This document shows positions 33,473 to 40,025 of a DNA stretch of 46,256 nt, piece by piece. The first letter of the stretch is position 1. Each line of letters begins with the position of its first letter. The position numbers and the translations under genes are program-made. Origin of the DNA: Actinomycetota bacterium (GTDB lineage Bacteria; Actinomycetota; Acidimicrobiia; IMCC26256; PALSA-610); contig PLBO01000154.1 of the NCBI GenBank assembly GCA_003134555.1, positions 173,585 through 219,840 of the forward strand, read 5' to 3'. Below the pieces are notes generated by a model. That model saw only the letters and a list, made by a program, of their open reading frames with translations. It did no database searches and had not been told where the DNA came from.

Positions 33473-34776
33473 TCGGCACCCAATTCCGCAAGGCGGTGAT
33501 GTACCAACGCGACTGCCATCGATCCCTCGCCGATCGCGGCAGAACAACGTTTGATCGATCCGCTGCGTACGTCGCCGGCCGCAAAGAATCCCGGGCGGTT
33601 GGTCTCGAGCGGCAGCGGTTGACGCGAAAGAGGCCACTTGTCGAGCGCGCCGGGCGACGCGGTGACGTCGGCGCCCGTGAGGATGAATCCGGCATCGTCG
33701 GTCGCGAGTCCAGCCGTCACGAGCCGGCTGGTGCGCGGCACCCCTCCGATGCAGACAAACAGCGACTCGAGAGGCAGGCGCGTGAGACCGGCCTCGTTGT
33801 GCGACGAGACCACGGCCGCGCGGAGCCGCGTGTCGGCTTCCAGCCCGACCACTTCGGTGCCGGTGCGCACGTCGACGTTGTCGAGCTCGCTCAGCTTCGA
33901 GACGAGGTACTGCGACATCGAGGCACCGAGCGAGGAGCCGCGGACCAGCAGCGTCACCCGTGATGCGTATCGTGAGAAGCGCACCACGGCTTGGCCGGCG
34001 GAGTTTCCGCCCCCGACAATGGCGACGCGACACCCGCGGCACGAGACTGCTTCGCTCGGTCCCGCGCCGTAGTACACGCCCGCGCCGAGAAGCTCGTCGA
34101 GCCCAGCTACCTCGAGACGGCGCCAATCGACACCGCTCGCCGCCAGGACGGACCGGGCGCGAACCTCTGTGCCGTCCGAGAGCCGCGCCAGATATCCACC
34201 GTCCTCGCGCACGATGTCGACGAGCGGCCGCGCCAAGAGCAGTTCGGCGCCGAAGCGACGCGCCTGCGCGGTGGCACGCGTCGCCAACTCGCTCCCGCTG
34301 ATGCCTTGCGGGAAGCCGAGATAGTTCTCGATCATCGACGTTGTGCCCGCCTGTCCGCCGGGCGCGACTCCTTCGATCGCAACCGTGCGCAGTCCCTCGG
34401 ACGCGGCGTACACCGCGGCCGCAAGTCCCGCGGGCCCGGCGCCGACGATCGTGATGTCGTATTGCGACAACAGTGGCGCGGCGACCATCCCGAGTCCGCC
34501 CGCGACCTGCTCCACCGTTGCATCCGCGAGCCGGCGCCCATCGGGCAGTACGCAGATCGGAAGTCGGTCCAGGTCGATGTCGTCGCCGCCGAGCAGCTCT
34601 CGGGCGCGATCCACGTCGTCCGCTTCGACCCAGTCGTAGGGCACACCATTGCGACTGAGGAAGTCGCGAAGTTCGTATCCGAGTGAGGACGTTCGGCGAC
34701 CGACGAGCACGACTTGTGGCGTGACCGGCCGCGCGTCGTAGTCGAACATCGATCCGCCGGGCTCGCCGCTCGTCAT
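33469..34776 (-). CDS. FAD-dependent disulfide-reductase-like protein with thioredoxin-fold N-domain
   Basis: A 435-residue flavoprotein. Residues about 20-95 look like a thioredoxin-type domain (VVLVGRRTSSLGYELRDFLS) without a CxxC. Next is a thioredoxin-reductase-like core: FAD motif VGAGPAGLAAAVYAAS, GGQAGTTSMIENYLGFPQGI, NADPH motif VGGGNSAGQAV and GFFAAGDVR. The redox CATC of true thioredoxin reductases is missing; a CRGC stands at the start of the NADPH domain (SCRGCRVAIVGGG). It may reduce a quinone, peroxide partner or the CDGSH protein. ATG 34776 follows the aldo/keto reductase stop by 7 nt; ATG 34749 is the alternative. Confidence 0.85.
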   Translation of the reverse strand: MTSGEPGGSMFDYDARPVTPQVVLVGRRTSSLGYELRDFLSRNGVPYDWVEADDVDRARELLGGDDIDLDRLPICVLPDGRRLADATVEQVAGGLGMVAAPLLSQYDITIVGAGPAGLAAAVYAASEGLRTVAIEGVAPGGQAGTTSMIENYLGFPQGISGSELATRATAQARRFGAELLLARPLVDIVREDGGYLARLSDGTEVRARSVLAASGVDWRRLEVAGLDELLGAGVYYGAGPSEAVSCRGCRVAIVGGGNSAGQAVVRFSRYASRVTLLVRGSSLGASMSQYLVSKLSELDNVDVRTGTEVVGLEADTRLRAAVVSSHNEAGLTRLPLESLFVCIGGVPRTSRLVTAGLATDDAGFILTGADVTASPGALDKWPLSRQPLPLETNRPGFFAAGDVRSGSIKRCSAAIGEGSMAVALVHHRLAELGAE

Positions 34777-34783
34777 CGGACCA

Positions 34784-35647
34784 TTACATCGCGCGGAGCC
34801 GGTCGACCGCTTCCGGGTCGAGCTGCACCCCTGATGCGGCGAGGTTCTCGCGTAGATGACCAACCGAGGAGGCGCCCGGGATCAGCAACATGTTCGGCGC
34901 GAGAGCGAGCGCCCACGCGAGCACCATCTGGGCGGGGGTGACACCTAATCGCGCCGCCTCCTCGACGACCTCGCGCCGTCGGAGGACGGCGTCCGGGCCC
35001 GTCACTCCGAAGCCGAGCGACCCGAACGGCACAAACGCGATCCCCCGCCGGGTGCACTCCTCGAGCAACGGCTGCGATTCGCGGCTCGCGGCGTGGAAGA
35101 AGTTTTGCACGCAGGCGACATCCGTCATTTGGAGCGCGCGCGTCAGGTGCGCGCTCGCGATGTTGCTGAGACCGATCGAATTGACCAAGCCGTCGTCGCG
35201 CGCCGAGATCATGGCGCCGACCTGCTCATCGAAAAACGAATCGGGTTCCGTGTTTCGCATGAGCCGCAAATTGACAACAGGAAGCGCCTCGAGGTCGAGC
35301 GTTCGGAGGTTTGCCTCAATCGCGCGGCGAAGCTGATGCGGCTCGTCGTCGGCGAGGATTCCGCCCCGTGCATCGCGGCGGGCACCAACCTTGCTGACGA
35401 GGATCAGGCCTCGCGGATACGGATGCAATGCTTCTCGTATGAGCTCATTGACGATGTCCGGGCCGTAGAACTGCGCGGTGTCGATGTGGTCGACCCCGCG
35501 CGCTACCGCCTCCTGCAGCACTCGGATGGCCTCTCGGCGATCCGGCGGCGGTCCGAACACGTTCGGGCCGGTGAGGCGCATGGCGCCGAAACCGATCGGC
35601 GCCACCGAGAACGGTCCGAGGCCGCGCCGCTCGACGACGTGCTCCAT
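34784..35647 (-). CDS. Aldo/keto reductase-family protein
   Basis: A 287-residue TIM-barrel oxidoreductase. Three of four catalytic residues are in place: Asp56 and Tyr61 in HIDTAQFYGP, Lys86 in LVSKVG. The fourth, normally His, is Asn126 in VVNLRLM. The NADPH-binding C-terminal segment LLIPGASSVGHLRENLAA is typical. Loss of the His is common in a branch of this superfamily and changes the acid/base chemistry. It likely reduces carbonyls with NADPH. The gene lies 7 nt after the CDGSH gene in the P2 operon. Confidence 0.88.
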   Translation of the reverse strand: MEHVVERRGLGPFSVAPIGFGAMRLTGPNVFGPPPDRREAIRVLQEAVARGVDHIDTAQFYGPDIVNELIREALHPYPRGLILVSKVGARRDARGGILADDEPHQLRRAIEANLRTLDLEALPVVNLRLMRNTEPDSFFDEQVGAMISARDDGLVNSIGLSNIASAHLTRALQMTDVACVQNFFHAASRESQPLLEECTRRGIAFVPFGSLGFGVTGPDAVLRRREVVEEAARLGVTPAQMVLAWALALAPNMLLIPGASSVGHLRENLAASGVQLDPEAVDRLRAM

Positions 35648-35654
35648 CGCGCGC

Positions 35655-35861
35655 CTACTTCTTCAGGGTTCCGTCGAAGGCGACTGCGGCGTGCATCCCG
35701 TCGCAGAACGGCTTGTTCTTCGAACCCCCGCAACGACACAGCGCCATGTATTCGCCGTGCGGAACCTCGTGGCCGTCGACGTCAGCGAGACACACCGCCC
35801 CTGACACCAGGTACGGGCCGTTGTCGCTCGGAGTGATATTGACGTCGGCGATTCTCGCCAT
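35655..35861 (-). CDS. CDGSH iron-sulfur domain protein (paralogue)
   Basis: A 68-residue CDGSH protein with the cluster ligands in CRCGGSKNKPFCDGMH. It shares most of its sequence with the protein at 29951-30148, e.g. ADVNITPS(D/E)NGPYLVSG, so the pair arose by duplication. The ATG at 35861 lies 7 nt after the -10 of module P2 and has no ribosome binding site in the transcript, so it is predicted leaderless. The open frame extends to 35990 but would run through the promoter. First gene of a four-gene operon with an aldo/keto reductase, a flavoprotein and a LUD protein. Confidence 0.93.
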   Translation of the reverse strand: MARIADVNITPSDNGPYLVSGAVCLADVDGHEVPHGEYMALCRCGGSKNKPFCDGMHAAVAFDGTLKK

Positions 35862-35868
35862 GTTTCCG

Positions 35869-35913
35869 AGCGTGCAGGGCGCGCGGTTGTGTTGCCCCAG
35901 GGAATTACCCCGG
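35869..35913 (-). promoter_or_regulatory. Promoter module P2, drives CDGSH-AKR-flavoprotein-LUD operon
   Basis: Palindrome 35897-35913 has two mismatched pairs (read leftward CCGGGGTAATTCCCTGG). A GGGCAA overlaps its edge, 17 nt follow, then -10 CACGCT at 35869-35874. The ATG at 35861 is 7 nt further. Spacing is the same as in P1, P3, P4 and P5. Confidence 0.75.
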
Positions 35914-35914
35914 T

Positions 35915-36598
35915 TCACGCTTCGACGTCGTCTCGGTCGAACGCGCTCGCGAAGATATAGCTCGTTGCCAGGCTGCGGAACGGCCGCCACCTCTCGGCAA
36001 GGGATAGGACCTCTTGTTCGCTGGGGAGTCGGTCGAGTTCGTACGCGTCGCAGATGGCGTTCCGCAACGCAAGATCGCCCGGCAGGACCACGTCCTCACG
36101 CTGCAGCGCGACAAGGAGCACACCTTGTGCTGTCCACGGACCGATGCCGGGAATCGCGGTGAGCGCGGAAACGAAGTCGTCATCGGGCAGCAGGGCCAAC
36201 GCGTCTGCGTCCAGCCAGCCATCCGACAGCCGCGCGGCAAGGTCGCGGATCGTCTCGACTTTCCGCCGCGACAGACCGGCGGCGCGCAGTTGGATTGGCT
36301 CTACGGCAAACAGTTCGGACGGCGACGGGAGATGCCCCTCGAACAACAGCTTGATTCGCCCAATCGTGCGGCGCGTCGCGGCGACCGAGAGCTGCTGGCC
36401 CGTGACCCGAAACAGCGCGGCTTCGAAGATGTCCACCGGTGGGAGCTCATCGAGCCATGCCCGCGGATCGAAGGCCGGATCGCGCTCGACGAGCCGCGCC
36501 AGCACCGGATCGGCGTTGCGAAGGTGCGTGCGCGCCCTCTCCAACCAATCCGCGCCGGAAGCGTCACCCGACCGCGAGCGGCGCCGGAGATCCGTCAT
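35915..36598 (-). CDS. AlkA-type DNA-3-methyladenine glycosylase
   Basis: A 227-residue HhH-GPD base-excision enzyme. FEAALFRVTGQQLSVAATRR is the substrate-side helix region. The helix-hairpin-helix is LTAIPGIGPWTAQGVLLVAL and the catalytic Asp is in VLPGDLALRNAI. It removes alkylated purines from DNA. The ATG at 36598 overlaps the stop of the upstream oxidoreductase (ATGA), giving coupled translation; an ATG at 36604 is also possible. Its co-expression with redox genes from P3 suggests that the inducing signal is an alkylating or electrophilic compound (inference). Stop lies 2 bases from the P2 palindrome. Confidence 0.88.
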   Translation of the reverse strand: MTDLRRRSRSGDASGADWLERARTHLRNADPVLARLVERDPAFDPRAWLDELPPVDIFEAALFRVTGQQLSVAATRRTIGRIKLLFEGHLPSPSELFAVEPIQLRAAGLSRRKVETIRDLAARLSDGWLDADALALLPDDDFVSALTAIPGIGPWTAQGVLLVALQREDVVLPGDLALRNAICDAYELDRLPSEQEVLSLAERWRPFRSLATSYIFASAFDRDDVEA

Positions 36599-37215
36599 TC
36601 CCATGGCGCGGGAATCCGCACCAGGTCGTGTCCCGCCAGCGGGCCTCCCGCCGACTGCATGGCACCGCCGGCGACCAGGTCTCCGATGTCGATCGGAAAG
36701 TAACCGGCCGCGTCGAAGAGTTCTGCGACCGCGCGCTTCGCTTCCGCATCATCGCCGGAGACGAACATGACGCGCCGGCCGCCGGCTTCGCGTGGATCCG
36801 CACCCAAGACGTCGGCCGAGAACGTGTTGGCCGCCTTCACCAGCCGCGCGCCGCGAACAAGCTGGGCCACGATCTCACTCGACGTCAGCCCACCGAGCGG
36901 CACCGGCTCGAGGCCAGGAATCCGCACTGCGTTGGTGGCATCAACCACAATCTGGTCCGACCAAGACAGTTCGGCAAGCGCGCCGTGGATGCTGGCCCAT
37001 GGAACCGCGAGCGCCACGATCGAACAGAGTGCCGCGTCGCGAGTCGTTCCGGCCGTGATCCCGGCGCCCAGCGCGTCCACCACTGACGTCAACGATTCCG
37101 GGCCGCGGCTGTTCGCGATAACGACCGGGCGGTCGGCGCGGCGCGCCGTGCGCGCGAACGCCTGGCCGAGCCTTCCCGCCCCGATGATTCCCATCGGTTC
37201 GCCCATCAGTGACAT
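36595..37215 (-). CDS. NADPH/F420-dependent oxidoreductase (F420 reductase family)
   Basis: A 206-residue Rossmann protein of the NADP oxidoreductase, coenzyme F420-dependent family. MGIIGAGRLGQAFAR is the dinucleotide motif and ANSRGP contains the Ser-Arg pair that selects NADPH. Further conserved parts are ALAVPWASI, DATNAV and VKAANTF. Some family members transfer hydride between NADPH and F420; others use different acceptors, so the exact reaction is open. GAGGAG lies 8 nt before the ATG. The transcript from P3 would have a leader of about 25 nt. Coupled to the AlkA gene. Confidence 0.88.
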   Translation of the reverse strand: MSLMGEPMGIIGAGRLGQAFARTARRADRPVVIANSRGPESLTSVVDALGAGITAGTTRDAALCSIVALAVPWASIHGALAELSWSDQIVVDATNAVRIPGLEPVPLGGLTSSEIVAQLVRGARLVKAANTFSADVLGADPREAGGRRVMFVSGDDAEAKRAVAELFDAAGYFPIDIGDLVAGGAMQSAGGPLAGHDLVRIPAPWE

Positions 37216-37247
37216 GGCGCTTCTCCTCGAAGCGATTGGTGCAACCC

Positions 37248-37292
37248 ATCGTGAGGTTTGCGGCCAGCACTCACCCCAGGGAAACACCCTGG
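37248..37292 (-). promoter_or_regulatory. Promoter module P3, drives F420-type oxidoreductase and AlkA
   Basis: Palindrome 37276-37292 (read leftward CCAGGGTGTTTCCCTGG), overlapping GGGTGA, 17-nt spacer and -10 CACGAT at 37248-37253. Predicted start of transcription is about 37240. It is back to back with P4; the two palindrome centres are 60 bp apart. Confidence 0.8.
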
Positions 37293-37335
37293 AACGCGGT
37301 CGTGGTGACCGGTAGCAAGCAAGCAGACTGCCTTA

Positions 37336-37380
37336 CCAGGGAGTCTCCCTGGGGTCAGCCGGATCCCGCGGCCGGATACT
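37336..37380 (+). promoter_or_regulatory. Promoter module P4, drives MFS transporter
   Basis: Palindrome CCAGGGAGTCTCCCTGG at 37336-37352, overlapping GGGTCA, 17-nt spacer, and -10 GATACT at 37375-37380. Predicted start of transcription is about 37388. An AGGAG at 37406 lies 10 nt before the MFS start codon, so this transcript has a normal leader. Confidence 0.85.
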
Positions 37381-37420
37381 CCTCTTCGAGTAACCGGTCG
37401 TCTACAGGAGCGCGATCCTG

Positions 37421-38977
37421 ATGAGCACTGACGCTGAACGCGACGCGGGGCGCGCGGACTGCCCCGTACTGCCTTGCGTTCCGTATACGGCGATCAGCGC
37501 CGACCGCCTCGGCCAAGACGGGCAAGTTGGTTCGTCGGACACCGACGTCGGCGAATCTCCGCGGCTCACAGCCGCGCTCGTCGTCATCTCGACCGCGCAA
37601 CTCATGGTCGTACTGGACGCAACCATCGTCACTGTCGCGTTGCCATCGATCCAGCGTGCCCTGCATTTTTCGACAGCAAACCTCCAGTGGATCATCACTG
37701 CGTACACGCTGACCTTCGGAGGGTTGCTTCTCCTTGGAGGTCGTCTCGGCGACGTGTTCGGGCGACGGCGGATGTTCGTGTTCGGGCTGGCTGTATTTTC
37801 TCTGGCCTCGTTCGTCGGCGGCCTCGCCACCACTGCTACCTGGTTGATCGCGGCTCGCGCCGTGCAAGGCATCGGGGGCGCAATAGCAGCACCAACGGCG
37901 TTGGCGCTCATCGGCGACACCTTCCCGGAGGGTCCGGCCCGCACGCGGGCGACGGGGATCTACGCGGCGATGTCGGGCGCGGGTGGAGCCGTCGGGTTGT
38001 TGCTGGGCGGGATCCTCACGGACTACGCGTCCTGGCGATGGGTGCTGTTCGTCAACGCCCCCATCGGCGCGCTGGTCGTCGTCGCCGCACCACGGGTCCT
38101 CAAGCGATCGGCACCGCTCGGCGGAAAACTCGACATCCCCGGTGCCTTTCTCGCTACCGCGGGCATGACCGCCGTCGTCTACGGACTGGTTCGCGCACCC
38201 TCGTCGGGCTGGGCAAACGCGATCACCATCATGGCGTTGGCCGGCGGCTTCGTGCTGCTCGTGGCATTCGCGGTGACCGAACTACGAAGCGACCACCCGA
38301 TGCTCCCCCCTCGGTTGCTCGCCGACCGCAACCGGACTGCGAGCTACATAGTGATGCTCACCCTCACTGCGTCGATCTTCGCGGTTTCCTTCTTTCTGAC
38401 ACTATTTCTGCAAATCGTGAGGGGATACAGCCCGCTCAAGACCGGTCTCGCCTTCCTCCCCTTCACCCTCGTCATTGGAGCAACATCGCAGGCGGTCGCC
38501 AAGCTCATGACCCGAATCCGACCCCAAGTATTCGTCATCATCGGGCCACTGCTCTCGGCGATCGCGCTCCTCTGGCTCTCCCGCATTGATGCCCAGAGCA
38601 CGTACGGCAGCCATGTGCTGGGGCCATTAATCGTGCTCGCGCTGGGCCTCGGCTTCTCCTTTGTCCCGCTCGTCCTCGGCGCGACCTCAGGGGTGCAACC
38701 CGCCGACATGGGCGTCGCATCCGCGGTGCTGAACACCGCCCAGCAGGTTGGAGGAACGCTCGGACTGGCCGTCCTTGTCACCGTGGCCGCAGCCGCGACG
38801 CGCTCCGCCCTCGGATCCGGAGTCGCACGCTCGGCCACCGCGACTGTTCACGGATACAGCGTCGCGTTCGTGGTCGCGTCCGGTATCGCTTTCGCGGGAT
38901 TTCTGGTCGCGCTGGCGGCTATCCGCACCCGAGACCCGATCGCGTCAACCGACAGCGCAGCTCCGCTTTCGTCATAG
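37421..38977 (+). CDS. MFS drug exporter, DHA2 (EmrB/QacA) type, 14 TM
   Basis: A 518-residue proton-driven exporter. About 14 membrane segments start near residue 48. MVVLDATIVTVALPSIQRAL is the TM1 DHA2 signature, GGRLGDVFGRRRMF motif A, and GIGGAIAAPTALALIGDTFP the motif B/TM4-5 region. Members expel lipophilic cations, dyes, antibiotics or quinones. The N-terminal 45 residues before TM1 are unusually long and polar, with Cys pairs (DCPVLPC); the true start could be internal, but AGGAG supports 37421. Controlled by P4, divergent from the P3 operon; it would remove what the cytosolic enzymes of the regulon do not detoxify. Confidence 0.92.
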   Translation: MSTDAERDAGRADCPVLPCVPYTAISADRLGQDGQVGSSDTDVGESPRLTAALVVISTAQLMVVLDATIVTVALPSIQRALHFSTANLQWIITAYTLTFGGLLLLGGRLGDVFGRRRMFVFGLAVFSLASFVGGLATTATWLIAARAVQGIGGAIAAPTALALIGDTFPEGPARTRATGIYAAMSGAGGAVGLLLGGILTDYASWRWVLFVNAPIGALVVVAAPRVLKRSAPLGGKLDIPGAFLATAGMTAVVYGLVRAPSSGWANAITIMALAGGFVLLVAFAVTELRSDHPMLPPRLLADRNRTASYIVMLTLTASIFAVSFFLTLFLQIVRGYSPLKTGLAFLPFTLVIGATSQAVAKLMTRIRPQVFVIIGPLLSAIALLWLSRIDAQSTYGSHVLGPLIVLALGLGFSFVPLVLGATSGVQPADMGVASAVLNTAQQVGGTLGLAVLVTVAAAATRSALGSGVARSATATVHGYSVAFVVASGIAFAGFLVALAAIRTRDPIASTDSAAPLSS

Positions 38978-38993
38978 GTGACGCACGAGCTGC

Positions 38994-40010
38994 TCATGGA
39001 TCATGGTGCTCGCCCTTCGGTACGCGCGCTCGCGTCAGTATTGCGACGACGGTCCATCCGACGGTCATGACGAGCCAGAAGCTGATGAGTCGGTAGACGA
39101 GGACCGCGGCCAGCGCGTAGTGACCTTTGATGCCGACCGCGACGAGTGAAGCAGCGAGGACGGCTTCGACGACGCCGAGACCGCCCGGAGTCAGCCCGAA
39201 GCTCGCCGCGGCCATTCCTGCGCTGTATGCAAGGACCAGTCCTTGCCAGGGAACGTCGACGCCAATGGCCCGGATCGAGAAAGCGAGGCAGAGGCAGTCG
39301 GCGACCCAGTTCCAAACGGCCAAGGCCATAACTTCCGCGTACTGCAGCCGTGGCAGGCGCAAGCCGGCGACGCGATCAAGAAACCGATCAAGCGCCTCCG
39401 CGGTTTCGGAGCCGGGCCGGCCAACGAGCTTGCGAGACAGAGCGACGAAGTGCGCGACGACCCAGTTGAGCCTTCGTCGCGCACCGCTATTTCGCAAGGC
39501 GCTGAGCACAGTGACAGTGAGGAGCAGCGAGATCGCGGCGCCGAAGAGTCCGAGGGTCACCCCGGAAGTGCTGCCCGATGCGGCCGCGCCGGCTGCCAGC
39601 ACCAAGGCAAACGCAAGTGACGAGAAAGCCCCGGACATGGCGAGAGCCCATCCGGCGACGGCCGGGTCAACGCCGAGGCGGCTGTAACTGCGGTAGATGA
39701 AACCGGTCGCCGTCTCGGGCCCGGCAAGTGGAAGAGAGACGGAGATTGCGTTGCCCGCGTAGGTGATGGCCATCACTGATCCCAGATGCAAGTTGGAGCC
39801 GCCGGCACGGATCAGGCGGCGTTGGGTGCGAGCGAACGCCGCCATCGAGGCGGCCTCTGCCGCGATCGCGAGCGGCAACCAAGCCCAGTCGAGATGACCC
39901 AGGGTCGTTACGGAGTTGATGAGGCTGGACCGACCGGCGGCGATGAACGCGCCGATCAGGACCACGGCGACCGCGACGGTCAACATCGCACGCCACCCGC
40001 GTCCTCGCAT
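38994..40010 (-). CDS. UPF0104/LPG-synthase-TM-like membrane protein
   Basis: A 338-residue protein with about eight membrane helices and the family pattern of lysylphosphatidylglycerol synthetase N-domains and AglD-like proteins. Visible signatures are YAGNAISVSLPLAGPETATG, then FGLTPGGLGVVEAVLAASL and VYRLISFW. Such proteins flip or transfer lipid-linked molecules; the soluble synthetase domain is absent here. It lies directly after the LAL regulator in the same direction (15 nt apart) and probably shares its transcript. It converges on the MFS gene with 16 nt between stops. No P-type promoter precedes it. Confidence 0.8.
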   Translation of the reverse strand: MRGRGWRAMLTVAVAVVLIGAFIAAGRSSLINSVTTLGHLDWAWLPLAIAAEAASMAAFARTQRRLIRAGGSNLHLGSVMAITYAGNAISVSLPLAGPETATGFIYRSYSRLGVDPAVAGWALAMSGAFSSLAFALVLAAGAAASGSTSGVTLGLFGAAISLLLTVTVLSALRNSGARRRLNWVVAHFVALSRKLVGRPGSETAEALDRFLDRVAGLRLPRLQYAEVMALAVWNWVADCLCLAFSIRAIGVDVPWQGLVLAYSAGMAAASFGLTPGGLGVVEAVLAASLVAVGIKGHYALAAVLVYRLISFWLVMTVGWTVVAILTRARVPKGEHHDP

Positions 40011-40025
40011 CCGGTCGTGACGGGA

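Noticed and set aside
35892-35913. P2 palindrome as chance similarity
   Set aside because: Two arm mismatches made me doubt it, but the spacing to the -10 and start codon matches the other four modules base for base, so I kept it as a feature.
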